This document shows positions 21,451-33,075 of a stretch of DNA of 64,000 bases, one piece after another. The notes beneath the pieces were generated by a model that was not told the DNA's origin, did no database searches, and saw nothing but the letters and a program-made list of their open reading frames with translations. Positions within the stretch are counted from its first letter, which is position 1. Each line of letters begins with the position of its first letter. Both the position numbers and the translations under genes were made by a program. Location: NCBI GenBank assembly GCA_033557465.1, contig CM066033.1, positions 584,256,438 through 584,320,437 of the forward strand. The letters are read 5' to 3'. This DNA is from Ichthyophis bannanicus. Lineage: Eukaryota; Chordata; Amphibia; Gymnophiona; Ichthyophiidae.

Positions 21451-22118
21451 ACTTTTTTCCTGTCCTTGCCTGCCTGAGTGAATCCTGCCCCTCCCCCCCT
21501 CCCCCTGAGGTATTGTGTAGCCTTCTTCCTGTTTTCTCCACGTGTGCATAGTCTGTTTTAGTTTGCTTTTCTCTGATCAGAGAAGGGCTGTACTTTTACA
21601 GAGCTCTGCTAGTGAGTGGATATTTGCCTCCTGGGACATCTTACTGTGAGTTCTAGCTGTTTATTTAATTATTTACTGTTTGTCTAACTGTTTGTTTAAT
21701 TATTTATTGTTTGTCTTAGTGGTGTGCTAGTTCAGCCTTCTCAGCTGTACTTACCTTGCCTCTCTCAACTAACTGGGCTTTGTGTGGTACCCCCATCCCC
21801 CTGCTGAGGGTTCAGGACAGGGTACCTTGTAACTGCCCTCTTTAATAGGACTTATCTCCCTCCCTCCCTCCCCAGCACCCACCCACCCCTGGGGTAATTG
21901 TAGTTTTATAGGTACTTGCACATCTTAGAGGAAAGGGGCTGCTCTCAGGTGCAGCTCTTAATCCAAATCAGTCATACACAGAGGACCTGAGATTAATTAA
22001 GCTTCAGGTACACAGGGTGTATTAGGGGTATTAGATACACTTTTATTAGTATAAGCATCTACACCAATCCTTATTATATACCGAATTTAAAAGACCTAAA
22101 CACAAGCTTTAAACTAAG

Positions 22119-22976
22119 ATGCAGACAGAGGTCCAGCAACGAGATGGGGGTTCTCCAGTCTTTTGCATTGAGTGTCACATGTATGATTTTCTCCCAGTTG
22201 GTGAGAGGTCCTACATATGCACTAAGTGCAGGGAGCTCTTTGCTCTCAGGGAACGAGTCCGTTCTCTAGAGGCTAGAGTAGCAGACCTGGAAGACATAAG
22301 AAAGACAGAGAAGTACATGGACGAGACCTACAGGGATATAGTCCTGAAGTCCCACCTCCAGTCTGGCAGCATCCCTGTTGCCATGGAGGAGAGAGGTCAC
22401 GTGACAGGAGAGCATCACCCTGGTGTGGCAGGAAGTGATCCTGTAACTAGGACCTGTCCTCCAGGTGATGTAAAACCCTCTCGCACCGAGGACGTTTCTC
22501 CAGGGCCATGTCCCCATGAGGGGAGGGTCAGGACAGCTGTTATAGTTGGTGATTCAATCATTAGGAATGTAGATAGCTGGGTGGCTGGTGGACGTGAGGA
22601 TCGCCTGGTAACATGCCTGCCTGGTGCGAAGGTAGCAGATCTCACGCACCGCCTAGATAGGATCATAGATAGTGCTTGGGGGGAGTCTGCTGTCTTGGTA
22701 CATGTTGGTACCAATGACATAGGAAAATGTGGTAGGGAAGTTCTGGAGGCTAAATTTAAGCTTTTAGGTAGGAAGTTGAAATCCAGAACTTCCAGGATAG
22801 CGTTCTCCGAAATGCTTCCTGTTCCACGTGCAGGACCCAAAAGACAGGCAGAGCTCCGGAGTCTCAATGCGTGGATGAGACAATGGTGCAAGGATGAGGG
22901 TTTTGGATTTGTTAGGAACTGGGGAACATTCTGGGGAAAGGGGGGGGCTCTTCCGAAGGGATGGGCTTCACCTTAA
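22119..22976 (+). pseudogene. CR1 copy 1 ORF1: zinc-ribbon, coiled coil, SGNH esterase-like
   Basis: Residues 15-40 contain two CX2C pairs (CIEC and CTKC), followed by a short coiled coil (LRERVRSLEARVADLE). The C-terminal half is an SGNH/GDSL-hydrolase-like domain: VGDSIIR with the block I Ser, then VGTNDIG. Such esterase domains are known in CR1 ORF1 proteins, where their role is unsettled. A run of nine G at about 22938-22946 shifts the frame so that the final catalytic block (DGLHLN in copy 2) is lost and replaced by LPKGWASP. The protein is thus cut by slippage just before its last active-site motif. Confidence 0.85.
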
Positions 22977-23075
22977 TCAGGATGGGACCAGACTGCTGGC
23001 ATTAACCTTTAAAAAAGAGATAGAGAAGCTTTTAAACTAGAAAATAGGGGAAAGCCGACAGTCACCCAAGAGCGC

Positions 23076-26000
23076 ATGGTTCGGACAAAGGTATCCTTGA
23101 AGGATACTACCAAAAGCAGTGAGGTTCCAAAAGGGAGTATAGTAGCCCAAATGCCCTTGAGTAAGGAGCAGACAGAGCATAAAGATTCCCAATTACCCAT
23201 GCCTACCAATAGCCAGATTAATATTAATAAAATACAGTCTCTAAAATGCTTGTATGCCAATGCTAGAAGTCTAAACAATAAGATGGGAGAATTAGAATAT
23301 ATAGCACTAAATGAGAGGTTAGATATGATTGCACTCTCAGAGACATGGTGGAAGGAGGATAACCAGTGGGACACTGTGATACCTGGATACAAACTATATC
23401 GTAATGATAGAGCTGAACAAATTGGTGGAGGGGTTGCGCTCTATGTTAGAGAGGGCATTGAGTCAGAAAGGATTAAAGTTTTGCAGGGAACAAAATTTGC
23501 TGTAGAATCTCTATGGATTGAAATTCCATTTATGCTTATTGTTTTTCTTTAATATATTTACTGTTCAATGTAAATAGTTGATTTCTATTGTTCTATGTAC
23601 AATGTTCAATGTAAATAGTTGATTTCTATTGTTCTATGTAAAATGTATACAAACTGTGTACAAGACTGTTAACCTGTTATATGTAAACCGCCCTTGATCT
23701 CTGGAAGGGGCGGTATAAAAGAAATAGTTAAATAAATAAATAAAAATAAATAAATGAAGGGGAAGGTGATGGCAGTGGGAGTATACTATCGACCACCTGG
23801 CCAGAATGAACAAATGGATGATGAAATGCTCAAAGAAATCAAGGAAGCTAACAAAAGCCACAACAGAGTAGTAATAATGGGTGATTTCAATTACCCCGGT
23901 ATCGACTGGGACAGTGTCACAGCAGGACAAGCTAACGAGATAAAGTTTCTAGATGAAATAAATGACTGCTTCTTGGAGCAGCTGATTCATGAACCAACCA
24001 GAGGGGAAGCCATACTGGACCTAGTCCTTAGTGGAACGCCAGATCTGGTGCAAGAAATAAGGGTGTTGGGACCACTTGGCAATAGTGATCATAGTATGAT
24101 CATGTTTGATTTAATCAGTGGAGGACAGATAGTAAAGGAATCCACAGTACTACCTTTTAACTTTCAAAAGGGAGACTATGATAGAATGAGGAATATAGTT
24201 CGGAAAAAACTAAAAGGAGCGGTTCCAAAGGTTAAAGACTTACAGCAAGCTTGGGTGTTATTTAAAAATACTATCCTCGAAGCCCAGACCAGCTGTATTC
24301 CACGCATTAAGAAAAGTGGAAGAAAGTCCAAAAAACTGCCAGCATGGTTTAAAGGTGAGGTCAGAGAGGCTGTTGCTGCCAAAAGAGCAACCTTCAGGAA
24401 ATGGAAAAAAAGAGCCAAATGATGAAAACTGGAAACAGCACAAGCACTGGCAAGTTAAATGCAAAGCATTGATAAGGCAGGCAAAGCGGGAATTTGAGAA
24501 GAAACTTGCTACGGAAGCAAAAACACGAAATAAAGACTTTTTCAAGTACATTCGTAGCAAAAGGCCTGTGAGAGAGTCAATTGGACCGTTAGATGATAGA
24601 GGGGTAAAAGGGGCAGTAAGAGGAGACAAGGCTATAGCAGAGAGACTGAATGAATTCTTTGCTTCGGTCTTTACTGAGGAAGATGTAGGGATGTTACCCA
24701 AGACTGAAGTGGTATTTAAAGGTGATACTGCAGAGGAATTGAGAGAAATATCGCTACACCGGGAAGATATATTACAACTATTTGATAAACTGAATAGTAG
24801 CAAATCACCTGGACCGGATGGTATACATCCCAGAGTGTTGAAAGAACTGAAATATGAGATTGCAGCCCTGCTATTGGTAATCTGTGAACTTTCATTAAAA
24901 TCATCTGTAATACCTGAAGATTGGAGGGTCGCCAACGTAACACCAATTTTTAAAAAGGGTTCCAGGGGTTACCCGGGAAATTACAGACCGGTGAGCCTGA
25001 CGTCAGTACCAGGGAAAATGGTAGAAACCATCATAAAGAACAAAATTACACAGCATGTAGATAGTCATGGCCTAATGGGAGACAGCCAACATGGCTTTAG
25101 ACAAGGAAGATCTTGTCTTACTAATCTGATCTGTTTTTTTGAAGGTGTGCATAAACAGGTAGACAAAGGTGAGTCGGTTGATATAGTGTATCTGGACTTT
25201 CAGAAAGCTTTTGACAAGGTCCCCCATCAGAGACTTTTGGCAAAGCTAAAAAGTCATGGGATAGGAGGCAGTGTACTATTGTGGATCAGGAACTGGTTAA
25301 AAGATAGAAAGCAGAGGGTAGGGCTAAATGGCCAATATTCCCAATGGAAAAAGGTGAATAGTGGAGTACCCCAGGGATCTGTACTGGGTCCGCTACTTTT
25401 TGACATATTCATAAATGACCTGGAAAAGGGAATAACTAGTGAGGTTATCAAATTTGCAGATGACACAAAACTGTTTAAAGTTGTTAAAACCCAAGAGGAT
25501 TGTGGAAAACTGCAGGAATATCTGGATAAATTGGAAGACTGGGCATCCAAATGGCAGATGAAATTTAATGTGGACAAGTGCAAAGTTATGCACCTAGGAA
25601 AGAACAACCCACACTATAGTTACACGATGCAAGGCTCCACATTAGAAACCACCACCCAGGAAAAAGATTTAGGAGTCATCGTGGATAACATGTTAAAACC
25701 CTCCGCCCAGTGTGCAGCGGCGGCCAAGAAAGCAAATAGAATGCTAGGTATCATAAGGAAAGGGATGGAGAATAAAACAAAGGATATTATAATGCCTCTG
25801 TATCGCTCCATGGTACGACCGCACCTTGAATATTGTGTGCAATTCTGGTCACCGTATCTTAAAAAGGACATGGAGTTATTAGAAAAAGTACAGAGAAGAG
25901 CCACCAAATTGGTGAAGGGGATGGAAGGCTACTCCTATGAAGAGAGGCTAAAAAGGTTAGGGCTCTTTAACCTGGAAAAGAGACGGCTGAGGGGAGATAT

Positions 26001-26268
26001 GATAGAGGTCTATAAATTAATGAATGGAGTGGAACGGATAAACGTGGATCAATTGTCTACGCTATCAGAATATAGAAGGACTAGGGGACATGTAATGAAG
26101 CTACGGGGTAAACTATTTAAGACAAATAAGAGAAAATATTTCTTCACTCAACGTGTAATCAAACTCTGGAATCTGTTACCGGAGGATGTAGTAAGGGCTG
26201 TTAGTATAGCTGGGTTTAAAAAAGGTTTGGACAAGTTCCTGGAGGAAAGGTCCATAAACCACTATTAA
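23076..26268 (+). pseudogene. CR1 copy 1 ORF2: endonuclease and reverse transcriptase, broken
   Basis: From ATG 23076 the apurinic endonuclease begins (LYANARSLNNKMGE, ALSETWW, GGGVALYVREG). It is interrupted by the SINE-like insertion at 23545-23755. The frame resumes with VYYRPPGQNE, IMGDFNYPGIDWD and LGNSDHSMI. A one-base expansion of an A run near 24405 shifts the frame once. The reverse transcriptase then reads open to 26268: GPDGIHPRVLKEL, YLDFQKAFDKVPH, GVPQGSVLGPLLF, FADD active site. Compared with the intact ORF2 of copy 2 it has these two lesions only. It acts, when intact, in target-primed reverse transcription. Confidence 0.9.
23545..23755 (+). mobile_element. SINE-like insertion in CR1 copy 1, copy 2 of family
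   Basis: Same sequence and same 5' start as 14363-14581: TGTTTTTCTTTAATATATTT, tandem AATAGTTGATTTCTATTGTT, CGCCC hairpin, tail of AAATAAATAAATAAA. It lies in the CR1 endonuclease frame, and several host bases seem lost at the junction. Confidence 0.8.
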
Positions 26269-26450
26269 AAAGGGACCCAGGATATCAATGCTTGACCTAG
26301 TACAAGCACTGCAGAACCTGTGTCTTTTGGGGAAACTGCTAGGTACGTATGACCTAGATTGGCCACTGTTGGAAACAGGATACTGGGCTTGATGGACCTC
26401 GGTCTGATCCAGTATGGCATTTCTTATGTTCTTATGTTCTTATGCTGTAT

Positions 26451-27500
26451 TTAGAGCTTATGATGGCTAACCTCTTTTCCTTATGTTTTAGCTACTACTT
26501 TTGAAAGCTATAGCAGCCTGCTTTTCCTCTTACCTCTATTTACTTTCCTAACAAAAAAGTTTGTTAACATTTAAAATATCTCCTTTCAATTTTGCCTTTT
26601 GTTGTTCTATTTACCCCAGATGTTCCTATTTAGTAAATGACTCCTTCAAGTATTCCTCCATCTTTGAAAAGTTAATTTTCCTGAAGTAGAGGACCCTCCC
26701 TTTTGAATGATCCATCTCCACCAGTGTCTTAATATTGAAACACCATCAGATGATTACTGCACACCAGATAATCCACCCACTATAACACTGAAAACACTCT
26801 CCGCATCTGTAAGCATCAAGTCCAGAATTGCCCCCTCCCACATGATTCCGATACCAGTTGCCAAAACAATTCTCTCTGTAAAGAATCCAGGATCTCCCTA
26901 CTTCTAGAAAACCTCACAGCAGGAATATCTGCCCAAACTGAAATCTCTTATTAATAGTACTTCCCCTTTCTTAGCGATATTGTTGATGTCTTCCATTAAA
27001 TCTCTATTTCTTCTGCCTACAAGGAAGGTCTGTATATCACATCAATGTAAATGCGATTTTCCATTCCCTCTTTCCAGACTAACATACAGTGCCTCCTCCT
27101 TTCCTCATAAGCCCTGCAGTTCTGTGGCCTTAATATTATTTTTCGCATACTGTATACTATAGAGACTCTCCACCCCCCTGCTTCCTACCTTGTCTTTCCT
27201 GTATCAATTAGAGCCTGGTATTTTTATTGCTATTCTTGAAAACTATTTTAAATGATTTCCCAGGAAGCCAGTATGTATTTATAAATAGCTTTATTTATTT
27301 TTATCTAATGTCCCAGTCATTGTTTTCTGTGTACCATATCTCCACGACTGCTACTGTATCCAAGTCAGCTTCTCCAATTACAGCTTCTAAATTTGGAAGT
27401 TAATTTCACATACTATGGGCATTAGAATATGCAGCTCTCCAAATGTTGCCCTTAGTTCCCTTTGGATACTATTTTTTAATATTTTACTGATGTGAGGGCT
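26451..27500 (-). pseudogene. Old CR1-like LINE relic, endonuclease side
   Basis: Minus-strand translation near 26700-26900 gives SREILDSLQRELFWQLVS and GAILDLMLTDAESVFSV, the C-terminal part of a CR1-type endonuclease. Near 26640-26700 it gives KINFSKMEEYLKE, from the linker before the reverse transcriptase. The upstream limit is uncertain. It continues the relic at 20379-21450. Confidence 0.65.
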
Positions 27501-29210
27501 TTTACTTATCTGGGGGCTTGGTTCATTAGTGATGTTTTATTTGAATGTTTATACTCCACTTTACAAAGAAATCTTTAAACAAATCAACTTCAGTAGAATA
27601 CTCAAGATTCTATGTCTATTTGAATATCAACAGTGAGGATGCATGCCCATCTAAATATGCTAATAGAGCGATAATACTTTTTATTAACTAATCCTTGCTA
27701 AATGTCCTGCTAGATTTCCCAGTGTTGTGGGGCATTGCACACTTAGCAGCTCATTTTAGTTGATGTTAAATGTTACTGAGCTCACAGGCCACAGGAGCCT
27801 TGCAGTGTGGGTGAATTATTGGAGGAGGGGGGATTTGAAAAATCAAACTGTACGCTCATTAAAATGACTGTATTCCCTTCAGTATGGCCTTTTTATGATG
27901 TCACTGCTCATTATTACTGCAAAGAGGACACAAGTCAACCTTAGCATAAACACTAAAAACTATTAGCTCTGCCTCTAGTGAATTGGCCCCTTATTAGACA
28001 GTCTGATTCCTAGCAGTAATACTATGAGACTACCACTAGGGATCAAGTAGTGACACTTTGAACCTGGGTGCTAATGGGGTGACAGCATTCTGATATCATT
28101 CCTGCACCTCACTAGTCTGGAAAAGTCCCAGGAGATGATAGGGTGGATCAAGGTTGTGAAGGAACATGTTGAGGGGGTGCAGTTTGGGGCTTGAAGGTGA
28201 GGGACTTGAAGCTGGAAGAATCTGACGCTTGTATCCAAGGAAGATGGAGCTGTAATTTAAGGGGAATGCAAATTTACTAACACCAGCTCCTTTAAGAGGC
28301 TCCCTGAGAGCATCAGACCACCTACTGGCAACTAGATGCTCCTAGGAGGAAAAGTAAGTCAGCTCAAAGACCATTATTTTTCCATGAAAAAATGCAGCTT
28401 TCAAGTCAAATGTAAGCTGCTTTATTCATTTTCTGTAACAATGACCTGCTTTGCATAAAATTGCATGCTTTTAACCTCATTTAAATTGTGTTGCATTAAA
28501 TAATCTGTATTAAGGGGCAAACAGTACATGTTTTTTGTCTTTTATTATGCATTATTTGCAAAATAAGCTGCTTTATTCCCTTAATGAACATTGGTAACTA
28601 CTCCTCTAATGTACTCTTTTTAGCACTCATCCTACTTTTTATAAAATTATTTCCTCTGGGTGCCTATTAACTAAACCATGTTTGCTGTTAATATGACTTT
28701 TAATGATGTGCCATTCTGTTAACATGCCTTAACTGTTAGCATGAGCTACTTGCTGCATTAAACATCTAACATGAAGAGACCTAATATGTGTGGGAACTGT
28801 GCCTTGCAGTTAACGTGAAGGTCATTACTACATTCTAAATGCTAACATAGCAGATAACATGGTGCAGTTAATAGGGATGTGCATTAATTTGAAACAGCTT
28901 GGGAAATATCATTGAAATTTCCTATTTCTTTTGATATCATTTTTAATCCAAAAATGACACTGAAAAAATCCATAATTTGTTTTCCCCCTCTAGTTTCCTA
29001 ACAGGCTGGTCTCAAACCAATAACCTTGGGATTGAAAGACAGGCATCTTGCAGAAGAGTTATTACATCACCATGCCCTTAACTCTGCTGATGATGGTCCT
29101 TCATGTTTTCTGATTGGCCCAGAGTTTGTCTGGTCTAGTGCTCTCTGTAATTGCTAACTGCCTTGTGAATATATTGACTCCTGTTATAGAGATTTTCTCT
29201 GAAGATTTTT
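27501..29210. other. No recognisable gene
   Basis: AT-rich DNA with scattered weak repeats, no convincing reading frame and no clear element ends. Probably ancient repeat or spacer. Confidence 0.5.
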
Positions 29211-29500
29211 CTTTTATTTATTTACATTCTCTTATATACCATGCTATTCTGCATCAGTGCAGTTTACATTGAACAAACTGAAATTACATTGAACAGGGCA
29301 TTATAACTTGGAGATAACTATTTTACAGGGAACATGGGCTATGGAGAGTTAAGTGGCTTGCCCAAGACCACAAGGAGCACCTGTGGGACTAGAAATCCCA
29401 GTCCTTCCAGCCCAAGGTTGCTGTCCTCTAGTGGGATTTGAACCCCCAACCTTCCAGCCTGAAGTACCTTGCCCCAACCACTAGGCCACTCCTCCACTCC
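29211..29500 (-). mobile_element. tRNA-derived SINE with L2-type tail
   Basis: On the minus strand an A-box-like AGTGGCCTAGTGGTTGGGG and a B-box GGTTCAAATCCC start the element. A body containing GGGCAAGCCACTTAACTCTCC follows, then a tail with (AAATA)n-like sequence at 29211-29235. This is the usual layout of a SINE mobilised by an L2-type LINE. Confidence 0.75.
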
Positions 29501-29810
29501 TTTTGCCATGTTCCTGTGCCAAAACCTCAGTGAAATCATGTCTAAGTATGCACTCAGAGATGTTCACCAAGCTTAATCCAGATCCTGGTTGATGATCACT
29601 AACTGGACAACCAGGATCTGGATTAGACTTAGTAAATGTCTCTCCTAATATACTTAAACATGGCAGAATTTCTGACCCAAGAATATGGCAAAAGAAAAAT
29701 CTTTGGAGTAAATTTCTAAAAAAAGGAGTCAAAAGAATCAAAGTGATGATCGGCCAGGCTCTGAATTAGGTTTGGTAAAGAGCTCTGATAGCTGTTGTGT
29801 TGTTTGTCTT
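29501..29810. repeat. Small inverted repeat, otherwise unassigned
   Basis: CTAATCCAGATCCTGGTT (29573-29590) and AACCAGGATCTGGATTAG form an inverted pair near 29573-29628, flanked by less exact mirrored AT-rich sequence. It may be a short MITE. Confidence 0.4.
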
Positions 29811-29890
29811 GACTAGATTGTAAGCTCTTAAGAGCAGGGACTGTCTTTTACATGGGCCTGTATAGCGCTGTGCATGCCTTGTAACACTAT
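29811..29890. repeat. Fragment of an interspersed repeat (AGCGCTGT tail type)
   Basis: GATTGTAAGCTC...GAGCAGGGACTGTCTTTT...TATAGCGCTGTGCATGCC resembles the reverse complement of 51515-51600. The sequence continues at 34348 (TATGTAAATGATAAG), so element A was inserted into this repeat. Confidence 0.6.
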
Positions 29891-30102
29891 GGGGTATGTT
29901 TACTAAACTGTCTTAACGTGCGCCTGGCGATAGTGTGCAGGCTGCCATAAAAGGAGTGGGCGTTTCAGTCTTAAAGCAGCAAAACGGGAGTATCGCGCGA
30001 TAACGCGCGCTGCTGCGCACATGATCGTGCGAAGCGCCACTAAGCGCGTTACCGCGCGGTAATCTTAAGTAGGCGCACAGACATCCAAACATAAAAACAG
30101 AA

Positions 30103-30169
30103 GTGTAGTACAATGGTTAATACACTGACTGATGATATAGGGGTCATGAGTTCAATCCCACAGTGTGCC
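30103..30169 (+). other. tRNA-like module 1 of element A
   Basis: A-box-like TAGTACAATGGTTAA and B-box-like GAGTTCAATCCC, about 35 bp apart, 212 bp from the left end. Equivalent modules are at 36463-36529, 63651-63717 and (reversed) 107-172. Confidence 0.6.
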
Positions 30170-30261
30170 TAATGCATAATGCTGGCTGATGCATCAGCTG
30201 TGATGTGTAAGTATTGTTTCATGAGGTATTTTATTTATTGCTGCCAGCAAACCCACCCTCA

Positions 30262-30515
30262 CGTGCAGTAACCTAAGGTGCCGCATAAGGCACCCTATAA
30301 GGCACCCCATAGGGCACATTATAAAGTGCACGGTCCACCACGGCACCCTATAATGTCCCCTATAGGGCACCCTATAAGGCGCTCCATAGGACACCTTATA
30401 AGGCACCTTATACAGACTGTAACCATAAGGTGCCTCAGAAGGCGCTTTATAGGGTGCCCTATAAGGTGCCTTATAGGGCGCCTTCTGAGGCACCTTATGA
30501 TTACAGTACCCTGAG
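30262..30515. repeat. GGCACCTTATAAGGTGCC-type palindromic array
   Basis: Many overlapping short palindromes such as AAGGCACCTTAT and ATAAGGTGCCTTAT, mirrored about a centre near 30415. It can fold in many registers. A shorter version lies at 36890-36925 in element B. Confidence 0.9.
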
Positions 30516-30586
30516 TGTGTTTTGCTGGCAGCACTAATGTACATTAAAAAAAGACAACGCTTTGGACAGCCCTATCAAAAGACCCC

Positions 30587-30654
30587 TACTGTGGGTTTGA
30601 ACCCATGACCTCTGGCTCCACAAGTAGTGAAATAACCAGTGGGCTACAGCTCAT
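30587..30654 (-). other. tRNA-like module 2 of element A
   Basis: Minus strand: A-box-like GTAGCCCACTGGTTA and B-box-like GGGTTCAAACCC. The counterpart in B is at 37015-37079, with a mirror image at 36735-36802. Confidence 0.6.
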
Positions 30655-31140
30655 AGCTGCTAGCAAACCCCTGGCTGGCTGCAGAAGGACTGCACGTCAC
30701 CACACAAACAGTCTGCTGTGGTCACCAGGATAGGGTTAACCCACCCATACCCATGATGCACTGCACATGCAAATCAGCAGTCTACAGATGATCACAAGAT
30801 GGGGTATGCACCCCCACAGCACCTCTGCCTGGTAGGGGGAACTGACCGTGTGTGGTACTGGCACAGAGGAGCTACACACCGTCACATTGTGCAGGTACTG
30901 CACTCACCCTGAGGGTGAGGTGGGGCACCCAGCACCAGGTCCACAGTGCTAATGTGTGAGATAGGTAGTTTCTGCAGACACACCTTGGATATATCTGTAT
31001 GTCTCAGTCAGGTTTAGCCCCTATGGATTCCTAGGAGGATTATGTACCACCACCCTCCTCTTCCTCCAGGGCTGAGGGGGGTAAACAGGTCTCCCACCAA
31101 CAGATCCACATTCTACCTGCTGGGAAACAGACACCCTACA

Positions 31141-31689
31141 GCAGGGGTGGGGAACCCTGGTCCTGGAAAGCTGCAAACCAGTCAGGTTTTTGGGATATCC
31201 CTAATGAATATGCATGAGATATATATGCATTAGAGATATCCTGCCAACCTGACTGGTTTGTGGCACTCCAGGGCTGGATTTGGAGACCCCTGCCTTACAC
31301 CTCTGTCATTTAAGATTGTGAGTGGGCAAGGTGCAGATGTCCAAGACATCAAACAGGTTAAATAGAATGTGTCACATTCCTCCTCACTTCTCACCACCAC
31401 CAAAATATTGTCTATTAGACAACCTTTTGGTGGTGGTGAGAATCGAGGAGGAATGTGACACATTCTATTTAAGCTTTTTTATGTCTTGGACATCTGCACC
31501 TTGCCCACTCACAATCTTAAATGACAGAGGTGTAAGGCAGGGGTCTCCAAATCCAGCCCTGGAGGGCCACAAACCAGTCAGGTTGGCAGGATATCTCTAA
31601 TGCATATATATCTCATGCATATTCATTAGGGATATCCCGAAAACCTGACTGGTCTGCGGCTCTCCAGGACCAGGGTTCCCCACCCCTGC
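31141..31689. repeat. 549-bp palindrome made of two inverted MITEs
   Basis: The arms (31141-31406 and 31424-31689) pair with few mismatches around a 17-nt centre. Each arm carries a complete MITE of about 151 bp (31142-31292 and 31538-31688) starting CAGGGGTGGGG or CAGGGGTCTCC. Each MITE has its own AATATGCATGAGATAT-type core. Element B lacks this palindrome, so it is a nested insertion in A. Confidence 0.88.
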
Positions 31690-32727
31690 CCTACAGCATA
31701 GTCAATGCAGCTCTGTACACATCCATAATGCAATAGCAGACAGACATTAGGCCTGGATATGCTAAGTTGCCCCCCACCACTATCTGATATTCTCCTGCAG
31801 CAAGCCTTCAGCCGCTGCACCCTGCAAAGCATTCTATCAAGATACATACCAGCTGCAGACAATCTGCTAGCTAGTCTATAGTGCATGTTCCTGGTGGAAA
31901 TGCGTGCACCCAGAACTGGGATATTAGCATACACACCAAGCAGATAAGTCAATGACTGGGCCCCAAAAGAGAACCCATAAAAATCACATGAGAAAAATAC
32001 TATATAGCACTATGGGGGAGCCTAGCCATGCCGTGGTCATTGCTCAGTCAGGGTGAGAGTGATCTCCCAGCGGAACATGCTGTGGCCACCCTGTCTGTGC
32101 AGGTGGTGGCCGGGCACTACAATGTCCCAGCCAGTGCCCTATGCCCTGTGCAGATGCATCCTGGCCAGGCCACCCTGTCCGGGCTATACCCATGGTACCT
32201 TGCTCCTCATTATGCACATTGGCAGGCCAATACTGGCAACAGTGCTGGCAGTGTGGGCTGTGGAGGGTGTTTGCAGCCACCACACACTGGATAGACAGAA
32301 ACACACTCCCACACCTATGCCAGCATTGTGCTACTATAGAGGTGTTTAGCAGCCCTGGCCACCACACCAGTCCTGGGCACAGTGCAGGCATGGATATGGT
32401 ATGCAGTACTGTTGGGGGTCACTCCCCAGGGTGGTAAACACTGTCAGACACCAGACCTGAAGCACACTCCACAGACATCAGAAAGGTTGCTATGATAGAG
32501 CTCAATCAGCAAACTGTGCTTAACGTAGGAATTGCTATCTGCCAGTAATCATAGCAAACATTTGATAGCTGTGTACCATATTCCCAGGTGTAGGGTGGCA
32601 TTGCTAATGTATGCAAGTGCTAGTATTGGGAGATGCACGCAGGGCGCAATGTCCTGCCTCTCCAGGAGGCATTGGCTAATGGAGCCTGTGGGTGTGGGTG
32701 TGTCTGCCCCTGTTGGCTGCTGCTTTA

Positions 32728-32935
32728 CGGCAGAGATTCCCAACTCCAGTCCTGGTGTGCCAAACACTGTTCGGGTTTTCATGCTGTCACTCATGAATAT
32801 GCATGAGATACATCTGCATACAATGGGGGTGGTGCATAGATATGCAGCACAGGCATCTTTATTAGAGGCAGCATGGAACCTGAATGGTGTTTGGACCTCC
32901 AGGACTGCATTTGGGAGACTCTGCTCTAGGTAATG
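32728..32935. repeat. MITE, GGTTCCCAACTCC family, in element A
   Basis: Starts near GCAGAGATTCCCAACTCC and ends GGGAGACTCTGCTC. The core contains ATGAATATGCATGAGATAC, as in the MITEs at 31141 and 53400. The same insertion lies at 38724-38935 in element B, so it predates the split of the two copies. Confidence 0.75.
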
Positions 32936-33075
32936 CGCCTGTTTATGGTGTCTTTGCTCTGTAGGGTAAAATGTAGGTGTTTTGGGCATGTTTACGTCAT
33001 CTGCAATAAAGGTTCTGTCTGTATTAGCATGTTGTAGTAGTGGGTAAAATATGGGGACTGGGTTGGCAGGTACCA

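Larger units (their letters stand above)
21451..26450 (+). mobile_element. CR1 LINE copy 1, near full length
   Basis: The 5' UTR (start approximate), ORF1, ORF2 and a 3' UTR ending in the typical CR1 octamer repeat TTCTTATG (26425-26450) are all present. It lies inside the old minus-strand LINE, whose coding order continues on both sides. It is closely similar to copy 2 at 45938-49671, so the subfamily is fairly recent. Confidence 0.88.

Noticed and set aside
22119..22976. Horizontally acquired bacterial GDSL lipase
   Set aside because: SGNH esterase-like domains are a known part of CR1 ORF1, and the frame sits directly before CR1 ORF2.
24258..24935. 225-aa minus-strand frame (and its twin at 47478-48161)
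   Set aside because: It is antisense to CR1 ORF2 in both copies and contains no recognisable domain; a shadow of the conserved coding strand.
30103..30169. Functional tRNA genes in the large elements
   Set aside because: A- and B-box-like words are present, but I see no complete acceptor stem or cloverleaf; kept as tRNA-like modules only.
30194..30544. Repetitive 116-aa protein of PYKAPYRAPY type
   Set aside because: It is the translation of the GGCACCTTATA palindromic array; several frames on both strands are open for the same reason.
31230..31600. Two near-identical small proteins on opposite strands
   Set aside because: They are the two arms of the 549-bp palindrome read on opposite strands.
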